The position numbers and the translations under genes were made by a program. From Parabacteroides sp. (GTDB taxonomy: Bacteria > Bacteroidota > Bacteroidia > Bacteroidales > Tannerellaceae): a DNA stretch of 64,000 nt. The DNA lies in the NCBI GenBank assembly GCA_019417325.1, contig DXVO01000030.1, forward strand, positions 1-64,000, written 5' to 3'. The first letter of the stretch is position 1. Each line of letters begins with the position of its first letter. This document shows positions 44,040 to 53,781 of this stretch, in pieces. The notes below the pieces were generated by a model, which ran no database searches, was not told where the DNA came from, and saw only the letters and a list, made by a program, of their open reading frames with translations.

Positions 44040-44462
44040 TTACGATTTCGAACTGCAATCCGGACAAAGTCCTTTCAATACATAATTGATAGTTGTAAGA
44101 GTAAAGCCCTTCGGCATATCCATTACCGGGGCAGGCATATTTTCTAAACAAAAGGTTCTGTTACAGTTCTCGCAATAAAAGTGAGCATGCAAATCCTCTA
44201 CGGCACAAGTGCAATTGTTCTCACATACCGCATATTTCAAAGACTTTGTACCATCATCTATACTATGTATCAAATGGTGGGAAAGGAATAAAGTTATTGT
44301 GCGGAACAACGTTGACTTATCCACCGTATCCAGCATATTCTCCAAATCCAGCAACGATACGGGACGGTTCACCTGTATCATTGTCCGGAGCACCAATATC
44401 CGTATTGCCGTAGGATGTATCTCCCTTTTGGCAAGCATTTCCAGACAGGTTTGTTCTTCCAT
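44040..44462 (-). CDS. Fur-family metalloregulator
   Basis: 140 residues: winged-helix N-terminal part (EIHPTAIRILVLRTMIQVNRPVS, DKSTLFRTITLFLSHHLIH) and a Cys/His-rich dimerisation part (CENNCTCAVEDLHAHFYCENCNRTFC, ending LCPDC). The two Cys-x-x-Cys pairs are the structural zinc site common to Fur, Zur and PerR. It follows the P-type ATPase gene by seven bases, so it is probably cotranscribed and may control the palindrome at 46467-46481. A Zur-type role fits a zinc exporter, but the metal cannot be read directly. Confidence 0.85.
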   Translation of the reverse strand: MEEQTCLEMLAKREIHPTAIRILVLRTMIQVNRPVSLLDLENMLDTVDKSTLFRTITLFLSHHLIHSIDDGTKSLKYAVCENNCTCAVEDLHAHFYCENCNRTFCLENMPAPVMDMPKGFTLTTINYVLKGLCPDCSSKS

Positions 44463-44469
44463 AGATTTC

Positions 44470-46422
44470 TTATTTTATCATTTTCTGTATCCGTACGGCA
44501 TTCAATATGGCAATAAGCGCAACACCCACATCGGCAAAGACTGCTTCCCATAAGGTTGCCAAACCACCGGCACCCAGTATCATGACAAGCAGTTTCACAC
44601 CAAAAGCCAATGATACATTTTGCCAGATAATCCGGCGTGTCAGCATCCCTACATTGATGGCTGTCGCCACTTTGGACGGCTGGTCGGTTTGTATAACGAC
44701 ATCCGCCGTTTCAATTGCCGCATCGCTGCCAAGTCCGCCCATTGCAATCCCTACATTGCTTAAAGCCAGTACCGGAGCATCATTTATACCATCTCCAACA
44801 AAAGCGATCCGGTTACTTTCGTCCCGGCGCAAAGCTTCTATATGCTCAACCTTTCCGTCGGGAAGCAAATCGCCATAGGCTTTTGTTATACCCAGCTTTT
44901 TGGCAAAACTACTAACAATACTCTGTTTATCCCCCGATAATATCTGAATGTTTTTAATATTTAATAGTTTCAGATTCTCGATGGCAGCACAGGCATCCTC
45001 TTTCAGGGAATCCGATAGTAAAAGGTATCCGGCATATTCCTCCCCAACCGCACAAACCACAATTGTTTCGGTAATAGACGCAAGCTCTTCAGGATATGTG
45101 ATACCATATTTTGATAACAGTCTGAGATTTCCAGCCAATACCCTCACTCCTTCTATCTTTGCCTCCAGACCGTAACCGGCAATTTCCGATACATCGGTTG
45201 CCCGAACAAGTCCTACCCCAAGCTTTTCCGCATAACCAACCACAGCTTTAGCTATCGGATGGGTACTCCCCTGTTCCACAGAAGCCACCAGACGTGTCAG
45301 TCCCTCTTCGGAAACACGAATAGATGTACAGGATTGAACTTCAAATATTCCTTTGGTCAATGTACCGGTCTTATCAAACACAATCGTATTGATTTGGGTA
45401 ATAGCATCCAGATAATTACCACCTTTAAACAAAATACCTAACCGGGATGCCGCACCTATCCCCCCGAAATATCCTAACGGAATACTTACCACCAATGCAC
45501 ACGGGCACGAAATCACAAGAAAAATCAATGCCCTGTACAACCAATCATTAAATGTAAATGCAAACAACGGATTTACCAGCGAATAGACAAACGGGACACA
45601 CACGATTAAGGCAGCCAACCCGATAACAACCGGTGTATAAATACGGGCAAACTTACGGATAAACAACTCAGCCGGCGCCTTACGTTCCGAAGTGTCCTGC
45701 ACCAGTTCCAGAATACGTGCCAACGTACTTTTGTCGAAAGGCTTGGTTACTTTTATCCGGATTACCTTATCCGTTACAATCATTCCGGCAAGTACATCCT
45801 CCTCTTTTCTGATATGCCGCGGAACGCTCTCCCCTGTCAGTGCCGAAGTATTAAAAGCAGCGACTTCACTCAGCATCGTACCATCCAAAGGAATCCGTTC
45901 GCCTGCCTTAATTTCGATAACTTCTCCTACCCGGACATCCCGGGGATTTACTACGACAAGATTATTCTCTCTCACCACTGTAGCCTTCTCCGGCCTGACA
46001 TCCAGCAGGGCACTGATATTACGTTTGGCTCTGTCCACGGCCTTATCCTGAAACATTTCCCCTACTGCATAAAACAGCATCACAGCCACTCCTTCCGGAT
46101 ATTCTCCGATATAAAATGCTCCGATGGTAGCGACAGACATAAGCGTAAACTCACTGAAATAATCTTTGCGAGCCATACTCTCAAACGCTTCTTTTATGAC
46201 AGGAATGCCTACCGGAAGGTAAGCCAGCAGATACCAAACAAAAGCCACATAATCACCTTGGAAAAAGGCAACTTCTGTGGCATTCAGTATAATTCCGGCA
46301 ATCAGCATGACTACCGACAATACGATTCTCCAATACTCATTCACCAGGCTTACTTTCTCCTGGCTCTCATTTACCTGCACATTTTTCACTGCGCAGCATT
46401 TGCAACTTGCCATCCTTTCCAT
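44470..46422 (-). CDS. Heavy-metal-exporting P1B-type ATPase
   Basis: 650 residues with eight membrane segments expected. The CPC ion-binding motif is at 306-308 (FLVISCPCAL), the phosphorylation Asp350 in FDKTGTLTKG, the TGES actuator loop at about 196, the family HP in GSTHPIAKAV, and the hinge GDGINDAPVLALSNVGIAMG. The CPC plus C-terminal membrane residues suggest Zn/Cd/Pb export (ZntA/CadA type). There is no N-terminal HMA domain; instead a short Cys motif (MASCKCCAVKNV) remains. It reads from a TATCTTTG promoter and is followed by the Fur-family gene. Confidence 0.92.
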   Translation of the reverse strand: MERMASCKCCAVKNVQVNESQEKVSLVNEYWRIVLSVVMLIAGIILNATEVAFFQGDYVAFVWYLLAYLPVGIPVIKEAFESMARKDYFSEFTLMSVATIGAFYIGEYPEGVAVMLFYAVGEMFQDKAVDRAKRNISALLDVRPEKATVVRENNLVVVNPRDVRVGEVIEIKAGERIPLDGTMLSEVAAFNTSALTGESVPRHIRKEEDVLAGMIVTDKVIRIKVTKPFDKSTLARILELVQDTSERKAPAELFIRKFARIYTPVVIGLAALIVCVPFVYSLVNPLFAFTFNDWLYRALIFLVISCPCALVVSIPLGYFGGIGAASRLGILFKGGNYLDAITQINTIVFDKTGTLTKGIFEVQSCTSIRVSEEGLTRLVASVEQGSTHPIAKAVVGYAEKLGVGLVRATDVSEIAGYGLEAKIEGVRVLAGNLRLLSKYGITYPEELASITETIVVCAVGEEYAGYLLLSDSLKEDACAAIENLKLLNIKNIQILSGDKQSIVSSFAKKLGITKAYGDLLPDGKVEHIEALRRDESNRIAFVGDGINDAPVLALSNVGIAMGGLGSDAAIETADVVIQTDQPSKVATAINVGMLTRRIIWQNVSLAFGVKLLVMILGAGGLATLWEAVFADVGVALIAILNAVRIQKMIK

Positions 46423-46446
46423 ATCTCTTTGTTATTATTTCTAATG

Positions 46447-46454
46447 CAAAGATA
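46447..46454 (-). promoter_or_regulatory. -7 promoter element of the ATPase-Fur operon
   Basis: TATCTTTG on the minus strand, 24 bases before the ATPase start at 46422. Confidence 0.6.
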
Positions 46455-46466
46455 GCCGGACTGGAA

Positions 46467-46481
46467 TGCAACCCGGTTGCA
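46467..46481. promoter_or_regulatory. Fur/Zur-type operator palindrome
   Basis: TGCAACC-C-GGTTGCA is a perfect 15-bp palindrome of the shape seen in Zur boxes (TGCAA inverted repeat). Its centre is about 20 bases upstream of the -7 element, so a bound regulator would cover the -33 region and repress. The operon encodes its own Fur-family regulator. Confidence 0.65.
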
Positions 46482-46500
46482 AAGTGTACCAGGCAAGCCC

Positions 46501-47562
46501 TTATTTCTTCAACAACGGAAGATATTTACCATACCCCTCCGCTTCCATTTTTTCTTTCGGGACAAACCGGAGCGAAGCACTGTTGATACAATAACGTAGC
46601 CCGCCTTTATCAGCAGGACCGTCTTCAAACAAGTGTCCCAGATGGGCATCCCCGGTTTTGCTGCGGACTTCCGTACGAACCATGCCATGCGATGTATCCG
46701 TATTTTCTTCTATCAGGCTTTTATCTACCGGTTTGGAAAAACTGGGCCAACCACAACCGGATTCAAATTTATCCGTAGAAATAAAAAGCGGCTCACCTGT
46801 GGTTATATCCACATAGATACCTTCCCTGAATTCATCCCAGTATTCGTTTTGGAAAGGGCGCTCAGTAGCGCTTTTCTGGGTTACGGCATATTGTTCGTCC
46901 GTAAGTGTACGGCGAAGGGTTGCGTCATCCGGCTTCCGATAGACCGTTTCAGCATTCGCCTTTTTTGCCAATTCAAACAATCCCGGATGAATATGGCAAT
47001 AACCGCCGGGATTCTTATCCAGATAATCCTGGTGATAATCTTCAGCCGGATAGAAATTAACCAAAGGCTTCACTTCCACAGCCAGAGGTTTGTCATAATT
47101 TTTGGCAAGTTCGCGCAGAGCCGTTTCAATAACCGGCAAGTCTGCTTTATCGGTATAATAAATGCCGGTACGATATTGCGTACCCATATCACCTCCCTGG
47201 CGGTTCAGGCTGGTAGGGTCAATCGTTTTAAAGAACAGATCCAATAATAGAGACAGTTTCACCACTTCGGGATTGTATACGACTTTCACCGTTTCAGCAA
47301 AGCCTGTCGTATCGGTACATACCTGTTTATAAGTAGGATTTTCGATACGACCGTTTGCATAACCTACTTTTGTCTGCTCCACACCCCTCACCAGTTGAAG
47401 GAAATGTTCCGTACCCCAGAAACAACCCCCGGCAAGATATATCTCATTCATCTTTTCCATTTTACTTTCCTTTCTTTGTTTTGTACTTCCTTTTGCTTGC
47501 ATCTGACAGGCAGCCATACAGCATACCAGTCCTATTACTATTGCCACTATTTTTTTCATCAA
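46501..47562 (-). CDS. msrAB: Bifunctional methionine sulfoxide reductase A/B, exported
   Basis: 353 residues: lipoprotein-like signal (MAACQMQAKG), MsrA domain (about 40-200) with the catalytic Cys in GGCFWGTEHF and EVKPLVNFYPAEDYHQDYL, and MsrB domain (about 215-350) with CGWPSFSKPVD and RYCINSASLRF carrying the catalytic and resolving Cys. It reduces both epimers of methionine sulfoxide in envelope proteins. Typical of host-associated bacteria facing oxidants. The gene is alone on the minus strand. Confidence 0.95.
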   Translation of the reverse strand: MMKKIVAIVIGLVCCMAACQMQAKGSTKQRKESKMEKMNEIYLAGGCFWGTEHFLQLVRGVEQTKVGYANGRIENPTYKQVCTDTTGFAETVKVVYNPEVVKLSLLLDLFFKTIDPTSLNRQGGDMGTQYRTGIYYTDKADLPVIETALRELAKNYDKPLAVEVKPLVNFYPAEDYHQDYLDKNPGGYCHIHPGLFELAKKANAETVYRKPDDATLRRTLTDEQYAVTQKSATERPFQNEYWDEFREGIYVDITTGEPLFISTDKFESGCGWPSFSKPVDKSLIEENTDTSHGMVRTEVRSKTGDAHLGHLFEDGPADKGGLRYCINSASLRFVPKEKMEAEGYGKYLPLLKK

Positions 47563-47685
47563 CCAACAAAATTAACCTATTCCAATAGTTATACAACAGA
47601 AATGAAGACTGAAAAAAACATATATCTCCATTAAAAAATCCAATAGTTTATTCGAGCGGCAATAGTTACTATCCGGATTTACCTT

Positions 47686-50055
47686 TTATAAATAGTTACT
47701 TAAAACTGTCATCAATGCGGAAATATCTATTGGCTTGGCAAGATGATAATTCATTCCCGACTCCAAAGCATTAACAACATCTTCGGAAAAAGCATTTGCC
47801 GTCATGGCAATGATTGGCAAAGTATTGCTATCTTTCCGGCCGAGAGCACGTATCCGCTGCGTAGCCTCGTAGCCATTCATTACCGGCATCTGAATATCCA
47901 TCAAAACCATTTGGTAATACCCTTCCGGCGACAATGATACCATTTCGACCGCTTCCTGACCGTTGACCGCCGTTTCGATACTAACGCCCGTTGAACCGAT
48001 AATTTCCACTGCGATCTCGCGATTCAGTTCATTATCTTCAACCAGCAATATCCGTTTACCGGAGAAATCTGCATCTGACAGTTTGAACAAACCGGCAGGT
48101 TCCTGCTCGTCTTCCCCGTCAATAAGGCGTTTCAAAGTCTGAAGTAATTTTGATTTATAGATAGGCTTGATAATGAAACCATTTGCTTTCACCTCTCTTG
48201 CCGCTGCCTCATATTCCTCTATATCATACGCCGAAAGGATGACAACAGGTACTTCTGTTCCTACAATGTCCCGGATTTGCCGGGTCGTTTCCATCCCATC
48301 CATTTCCGGCATCATCAAATCCATAATCACGGCAAAATAGCCTTTATTCTCCTGATAGCGTTGGCGGACTATAGAAACGGCTTCGCTACCGGAACATACC
48401 CAGTCACATTCCAAGCCGATCTCGAGCAAACAGTTGCAAGTGCTCTGGCAAGCAACCTCGTCATCATCCACCACTAAGACCCGAAGCCCGTCAACTCCTA
48501 TCTTTTCATCCGATACCTTCGCCAGATAACGCATCGGCAAATCGATTGTAAAACGTGAGCCTTTTCCGTATTCGCTTTGAACCTTAATACTCCCGCCCAT
48601 CATCGCCACAATTTTATGGCTGATTGTCATGCCAAGCCCGGTTCCCTGTATATTACGGATTCCCCTGTCGCTTGCCCGCTCAAATGGTAAAAATATCTTA
48701 TCCAGAAATTCAGGGCTCATACCCCTTCCATTATCTTCAAAAACAAATATATAATGTGCTACCCCGTCCTCTGTATCTCTTTCTTCGATATCTATTTTGA
48801 TCATACCATTTTTCGGGGTATACTTAACGGCATTGGCAAGAATATTCATCAAAACCTGCTTGATCCGCTGCGTATCTCCTATCACATTCTCATGTTGCAA
48901 ATTCAAAATACGAACATCCAAAGTATGCTGCTTACTGCTAATTTCAGACTGCATCATGGAAACAAGCTCCTGCAGAAGTTCTCCTATATTAAATTCCTCA
49001 TCAATAAGAGTCAGTTTGCCACTCTCGATTTTCGACATATCCAGTACCTCATTAATCAAACTAAGTAATAACTTGGAAGCACTACTGATTTTCTCCATGC
49101 AATCGCTCACCTTTTCCCGTTCATCCACATGGGCACGGGCTATTGCCGTCATCCCCATAATTGCATTCATGGGAGTACGGATATCATGGCTCATGCGGGC
49201 AAGGAAATCGGATTTTGCCTGGTTCGCCTTTTCTGCCGATTCGAGAGCTTCTTTCAGTTGTCGGGATTGTTCTTCCAGTTTTTTCTGCAATTCACGCTGT
49301 TCGGTAATATCCGTAACATCTATATATACAATCAGATAAACCGGATCATTCCCTTCCCAACCTACACATTCGCCATTTAACTGTATCCAGGCATCATTAC
49401 CCTTTTTGTCTTTTGACTGCACAGTAAAATGCACCGGCTTGCCTTCACGCATAAGCGGAATGTGTTCATTCAGTACGATCTCGCTTTTTTCATCCAACCG
49501 CGAAAAAGGAGAAAAAGAAGAAAACTCTCCCTTATCGACACCTGCAAAATTCATATACTTTTCATTCGCTTCTATCAAAGTGAAACTACCATCCTGCAAA
49601 AGTCTGTGCTTGGCTATAAAACCGGGAAGATTCTCATAAGCTATCGTCTGTTCGAGCTGCACCTGCATGACCTTCTCCACATCGGTCATCACGGTATAGG
49701 AAACAGGAATGCCGTCCTGAAGTTGGTCGGTAAAAGTTGCGGAAATCTTAGTCCATCTCTCCCCGCCTTTCACCGGCAGGCGAAGAACTATTTCATATCT
49801 ATTAAGATTATTTTCTATGGCTTCAAAAACCTTCCGTTCCAAGACATTCCATGCCGTTTCATACCCGGCAAAATACAAATCACACTGGTTATGGAAAAGG
49901 GCTTCATACTCTTCTTTGGAATAACCAGTCATCTTATAATAGGAATCATTCGCCCATAAAAGGGTAAAATGCTCATCCAATAAATGTTTGCTGACACTGA
50001 CTCCCGTCATATTCATCAGCATATTATACTCAATATTCGTTCGGGGCTTATCCAT
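47686..50055 (-). CDS. Soluble hybrid histidine kinase with two receiver domains
   Basis: 789 residues without membrane segments: two PAS-like domains (about 10-130 and 145-250), a coiled coil, a HisKA domain with His290 (FLARMSHDIRTPMN), a HATPase domain (about 395-510, DNGRGMSPEF and GTGLGMTIS) and two receiver domains with Asp579 (VIMDLMMPEMDG) and Asp720 (VLMDIQMPVMNG). A cytosolic phosphorelay sensor. The Hpt protein gene 57 bases upstream completes the relay. No output regulator with a DNA-binding domain is encoded nearby. Confidence 0.92.
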   Translation of the reverse strand: MDKPRTNIEYNMLMNMTGVSVSKHLLDEHFTLLWANDSYYKMTGYSKEEYEALFHNQCDLYFAGYETAWNVLERKVFEAIENNLNRYEIVLRLPVKGGERWTKISATFTDQLQDGIPVSYTVMTDVEKVMQVQLEQTIAYENLPGFIAKHRLLQDGSFTLIEANEKYMNFAGVDKGEFSSFSPFSRLDEKSEIVLNEHIPLMREGKPVHFTVQSKDKKGNDAWIQLNGECVGWEGNDPVYLIVYIDVTDITEQRELQKKLEEQSRQLKEALESAEKANQAKSDFLARMSHDIRTPMNAIMGMTAIARAHVDEREKVSDCMEKISSASKLLLSLINEVLDMSKIESGKLTLIDEEFNIGELLQELVSMMQSEISSKQHTLDVRILNLQHENVIGDTQRIKQVLMNILANAVKYTPKNGMIKIDIEERDTEDGVAHYIFVFEDNGRGMSPEFLDKIFLPFERASDRGIRNIQGTGLGMTISHKIVAMMGGSIKVQSEYGKGSRFTIDLPMRYLAKVSDEKIGVDGLRVLVVDDDEVACQSTCNCLLEIGLECDWVCSGSEAVSIVRQRYQENKGYFAVIMDLMMPEMDGMETTRQIRDIVGTEVPVVILSAYDIEEYEAAAREVKANGFIIKPIYKSKLLQTLKRLIDGEDEQEPAGLFKLSDADFSGKRILLVEDNELNREIAVEIIGSTGVSIETAVNGQEAVEMVSLSPEGYYQMVLMDIQMPVMNGYEATQRIRALGRKDSNTLPIIAMTANAFSEDVVNALESGMNYHLAKPIDISALMTVLSNYL

Positions 50056-50112
50056 TATATCTCATATATCTCATCTTATTAATTATATCCTGTATGTTTA
50101 CGACTGCAACTC

Positions 50113-50481
50113 TTAAAAAGCATCCGAGTTCATCTTTTTTATCAGCCTACATACTTCATTATACTTTTTCCGAAGTACCGGTAAAGCCTCCGGTAAGCAT
50201 GTTTTTTCTCCTGTCCTTAATTGTTCAACCAGCGGGATAAGAATTTCATACAGACAATCTATACCCAAATTAGCAGTCAGACCTTTCATATTATGAGCAT
50301 AGAGAAATGCGTCTTTTATTTTATCTTCAGCAATACTACTTTCTAATAATATCAGACTTTTATCATCTGTAAATTTTAAAAGAAAGCGCATATACATTCT
50401 TTCATTATTCAAAAAACGTCCAAGAGCCGAATCAACATCAACTCCCATTGTTTCTAATTCTGCTTTGTAATTACTATCCAT
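50113..50481 (-). CDS. Stand-alone Hpt phosphotransfer protein
   Basis: 122 residues forming an Hpt four-helix bundle. The phosphoacceptor His63 is in LYAHNMKGLTANLGIDCLYEI. Cytosolic. It is cotranscribed with the hybrid kinase and would shuttle phosphate between receivers. TACTTTTG on the minus strand at 50566-50573 is a likely promoter. Confidence 0.9.
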   Translation of the reverse strand: MDSNYKAELETMGVDVDSALGRFLNNERMYMRFLLKFTDDKSLILLESSIAEDKIKDAFLYAHNMKGLTANLGIDCLYEILIPLVEQLRTGEKTCLPEALPVLRKKYNEVCRLIKKMNSDAF

Positions 50482-50683
50482 GTCTCTTGCTATTAATTCT
50501 CTGCGCTGAAAAAAGTTTATCAGAAAAACTCCGCAAACTTTGTATAATAATCAGTGGAAGATGAACAAAAGTAGTAAATAAACAATCAAAATATCATCCA
50601 TTTCCCCGGAAATTTAAGCGATATGGAAAGATTGATACAAATGGCATTGTTTTATTCTTGTTTACCTCCCATCCCGAGCGGTT

Positions 50684-50862
50684 TGTCTACCTTATCAGTA
50701 TAAGGTTACATAAACTGTCAGGTTCTATCGTTTGAGTTAGTTTGTACCTGCCTTTTTTCAGGCTTAACCGGTGTCCGGCATGCCTAAAATTTAGTACAGG
50801 TAGTAATTTCAATTAGTACCGGTAGTAATTCAAATTAGTACCAGTACTAATATTTTTTAACA
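50684..50862 (+). repeat. Conserved upstream element with three 22-bp repeats, copy 2
   Basis: Starts GTCTACCTTATCAGTATAAG and ends ACTAATATTTTTTAAC, as the copy at 8585-8762. Palindromic units TTAGTACAGGTAGTAA (50791-50806), TTAGTACCGGTAGTAA (50813-50828) and TTAGTACCAGTACTAA (50835-50850) again have an exact 22-bp period. The region between the conserved ends is diverged. It lies between the Hpt gene and the TonB-receptor operon, which starts 120 bases downstream. The rest of 50482-50981 contains only promoter elements. Confidence 0.65.
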
Positions 50863-50956
50863 CCTGGACCATTTTACCCAGGAATGGTGATGGACCTACA
50901 CTTTTTAACTTTTATAATACCTAATTCGAGGTATTGCCCCACTTTTTGCCTGCCTG

Positions 50957-50964
50957 TACCTTTG
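50957..50964 (+). promoter_or_regulatory. -7 promoter element of the TonB/ABC operon
   Basis: TACCTTTG with a possible -33 TTG at 50933-50935, 21 bases upstream. The receptor start codon at 50982 is 17 bases downstream of the element. Confidence 0.6.
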
Positions 50965-50981
50965 CATCGAATAAAATAGCA

Positions 50982-53720
50982 ATGAAAAGAAAAAGTATTG
51001 TATATCTGTTAATATCGCTCTTACTTGTCAATGTCCAAACCATTATTGCACAGAATACGTGCACGTTGAGTGGTGATGTACGAGATGCAAAAACGAAGGA
51101 ACTTTTAGAGTTTGCCAATGTACGGCTTATGAAGGACGGGCATATGGTTTACGGAACGATTACCGACGCCAAAGGCCATTTTCAAATGACACAGATCGCC
51201 CCGGATACCTACCGGTTGATAATCTCTTTCCTTGGATATAACGATGAAGAACAGATCGTAGACTTGCACAAAAACAGCCGGCTCGATATCCTGCTCCGCT
51301 CTTCCGCCACTTCACTGAATGAAGTGATTGTAACCGCTTCCGAATCCAAAGAAGCCACCAGTTCTTCCAAGATAGACCGCAATGCGATGAAACATCTGCA
51401 ACCCAGCAGCTTCAGCGACCTGATGGAATTGGTTCCGGGCGGGAAATCCGTAGACCCGGCAATGGGCGCACCCAACCTGATACGCCTGCGTGAAGCCGGT
51501 TCCACCAGCGAAGATATTTCATCCCTCGGCGTCAGCTTTGTGGTAGACGGCGTTACACAAAACAATGACGCAAACCTGCAATACATTCCCGGTACGACCA
51601 AAGGCGTGGGAAAAAGCAGCGTATCCAAAGGCGTGGATATGCGTACCCTCCCTACCGATAATATAGAGAGTGTGGAAATCGTACGTGGTATACCCTCCGT
51701 AGCGTATGGAAATATCACCGGAGGAACGGTTATTATCCAGCGTAAAAGCAGTGAAAGTCCGTTTTCTGCCCGCTTCAAGGCAGACCAGACCAGTATGTTG
51801 TTTTCTGCCGGAAAAGGTTTTCGTCTGGATGATAACGGGCAGCATATCCTGAATGCGGATATCAGCTATCTCGACTCTAAAATAGACCCGCGCGACAATT
51901 CGCAGAACTATAAACGTATGACCGGCTCCCTGCGTTGGGATAACCGCTACCAGTGGGATGACAAATTTATCCGCTGGAACGTCAGCGCCGATTATACCGG
52001 TTCTCTGGACGCTACCAAGCGCGACAAGGATGCAACAGCCAAAGAAGATGCCTTCAAAGCCTCTTACCATAGTGCATCGCTGGCGGGAAAATGGAAGCTG
52101 ACCTTCCCCTCCCATTCCGCTATACGTGAAGTGAATGCCGGGGCCTCTCTCCGTCATCAATGGGACCGCATGGAAGAAACACGCTCGGTGGTACTGAGCC
52201 GTCCGACCGCAATTCCAATCAGTACGGAACAGGGAGACGCCGACGGTATCTATCTCCCTTTCAGCTATATCGGTAATATGGTGGTAGATGGAAAACCGTT
52301 CTATGCCAACCTGTATGCCAATGCCCGGTTCCGCTTCCGCCACGATGATTTTTCGCACGACCTGCAAGCCGGATTGGAATGGGACTACCAGAAGAATTTC
52401 GGCGAGGGGCAGCTATACGACCCGTACCGCCCGCTAAACTACAGCACGACCGTTCGCCCGCGCAGCTATAAAGATATACCAGCCATGCAGCCGCTTGCTT
52501 TATATGCGGAAGAAACAGTAAAGTTCCCGCTGAAACGGCATCGTTTCAGCATCACGGCAGGTGTACGCCTGCAAACCTTATTAGGTTTATCACAGGCTTA
52601 TTCATTACAAGGAAAGGTATATGCAGACCCCCGTTTGAATATCCAATGGAAACTGCCGGAATCTAAAGACTGGAGCATCCTATTCTCCGGCGGTTGGGGA
52701 TTGCTTTCGAGGATGCCTACTTCGGCACAGCTTTTTCCGGATGCCAAATATATCGACATCACGGAACTGAATTATTACTCTACCAATCCGGATTTCCGCC
52801 GTATCCATTTGATGACCCACAAATGGGACAACACCAACTACCGGTTGGAAGCTGCACGCAATATGAAATGGGAAGTACGCTTCGATGTCTCCTACAAAGA
52901 GAACAGGCTGGCTGTAACTTATTTTCGCGAACGGATGAACAATGCCTTCCGCGACATTACCTACTATAAGGTATTGCCCTATAGAAAATATGACGCCACT
53001 TCCATCGACCCATCCAAGCTGAACGGTCCTCCCGAACTCTCCCAGCTCACATCGACGCAGGAAGCATTACTGGATGCTTACAGCATGGCCGGCAACGGAA
53101 CGAAAGTCAATAAGGAAGGTATCGAATTCCAGTTCAGTTCCAAACGTATCGACCTGCTGAAAACCCGTATTACCATCAACGGGGCATGGTTCAAGACTTT
53201 ATACAGCAATAATATGCCGACCTACAGTTCCGAGCCTATCATCCTAAACAACAAACAATACAGCTATGTAGGCTTGTATGATTGGGAAGACGGAACCGAG
53301 TACCAGTCTTTCCGTACGAACTTTATGTTCGATACCTATCTACAACGCCTGGGACTGACGCTTTCCACCTCGGCACAATGTACCTGGCTGACCAGTACGC
53401 GGAACCTGTGGAACAACGGAACGCCGGTCAGCTATATCGACGCCACCGGCGCCGAACATCCGTTTCTCGAATCCGACAAGGAAGATGCTTATTTACAACA
53501 TCTCGTGAAACGTTATGCCGCCGATTATTTCAACGTGGTTACCGTGCCGTTTGCTATGGATATTAACCTGAAAGCGACTAAGGACATCGGCAAACATATC
53601 AATCTCGCGTTGTTCGTAAACCGCCTGCTGAGTGTTTATCCGGATTACCGGCGGGGCGAACAATTGATACGGCGCTCCTCCACTCCTTATTTCGGGATGG
53701 AATTGAATCTGAAGTTTTAA
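50982..53720 (+). CDS. TonB-dependent outer-membrane receptor of the ABC operon
   Basis: 912 residues from the ATG at 50982 (MKRKSIVYLLISLLLVNVQ signal); the ATG at 50934 lies upstream of the promoter element. A carboxypeptidase-like N-domain (CTLSGDVRDAKTKELLEFANVRL) precedes the plug (LMELVPGGKSVDPAMGAPN, DNIESVEIVRGIPSVAYGNITGG) and a large barrel. The substrate is unknown. The operon lacks SusD and contains PepSY-type and ABC genes, pointing to metal or metal-chelate uptake. Confidence 0.88.
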   Translation: MKRKSIVYLLISLLLVNVQTIIAQNTCTLSGDVRDAKTKELLEFANVRLMKDGHMVYGTITDAKGHFQMTQIAPDTYRLIISFLGYNDEEQIVDLHKNSRLDILLRSSATSLNEVIVTASESKEATSSSKIDRNAMKHLQPSSFSDLMELVPGGKSVDPAMGAPNLIRLREAGSTSEDISSLGVSFVVDGVTQNNDANLQYIPGTTKGVGKSSVSKGVDMRTLPTDNIESVEIVRGIPSVAYGNITGGTVIIQRKSSESPFSARFKADQTSMLFSAGKGFRLDDNGQHILNADISYLDSKIDPRDNSQNYKRMTGSLRWDNRYQWDDKFIRWNVSADYTGSLDATKRDKDATAKEDAFKASYHSASLAGKWKLTFPSHSAIREVNAGASLRHQWDRMEETRSVVLSRPTAIPISTEQGDADGIYLPFSYIGNMVVDGKPFYANLYANARFRFRHDDFSHDLQAGLEWDYQKNFGEGQLYDPYRPLNYSTTVRPRSYKDIPAMQPLALYAEETVKFPLKRHRFSITAGVRLQTLLGLSQAYSLQGKVYADPRLNIQWKLPESKDWSILFSGGWGLLSRMPTSAQLFPDAKYIDITELNYYSTNPDFRRIHLMTHKWDNTNYRLEAARNMKWEVRFDVSYKENRLAVTYFRERMNNAFRDITYYKVLPYRKYDATSIDPSKLNGPPELSQLTSTQEALLDAYSMAGNGTKVNKEGIEFQFSSKRIDLLKTRITINGAWFKTLYSNNMPTYSSEPIILNNKQYSYVGLYDWEDGTEYQSFRTNFMFDTYLQRLGLTLSTSAQCTWLTSTRNLWNNGTPVSYIDATGAEHPFLESDKEDAYLQHLVKRYAADYFNVVTVPFAMDINLKATKDIGKHINLALFVNRLLSVYPDYRRGEQLIRRSSTPYFGMELNLKF

Positions 53721-53781
53721 AGGAATGCTCCAGAGCGTTCAAAGTATATATAGTAGTATAAACCAAATAATAAGTCAAACA

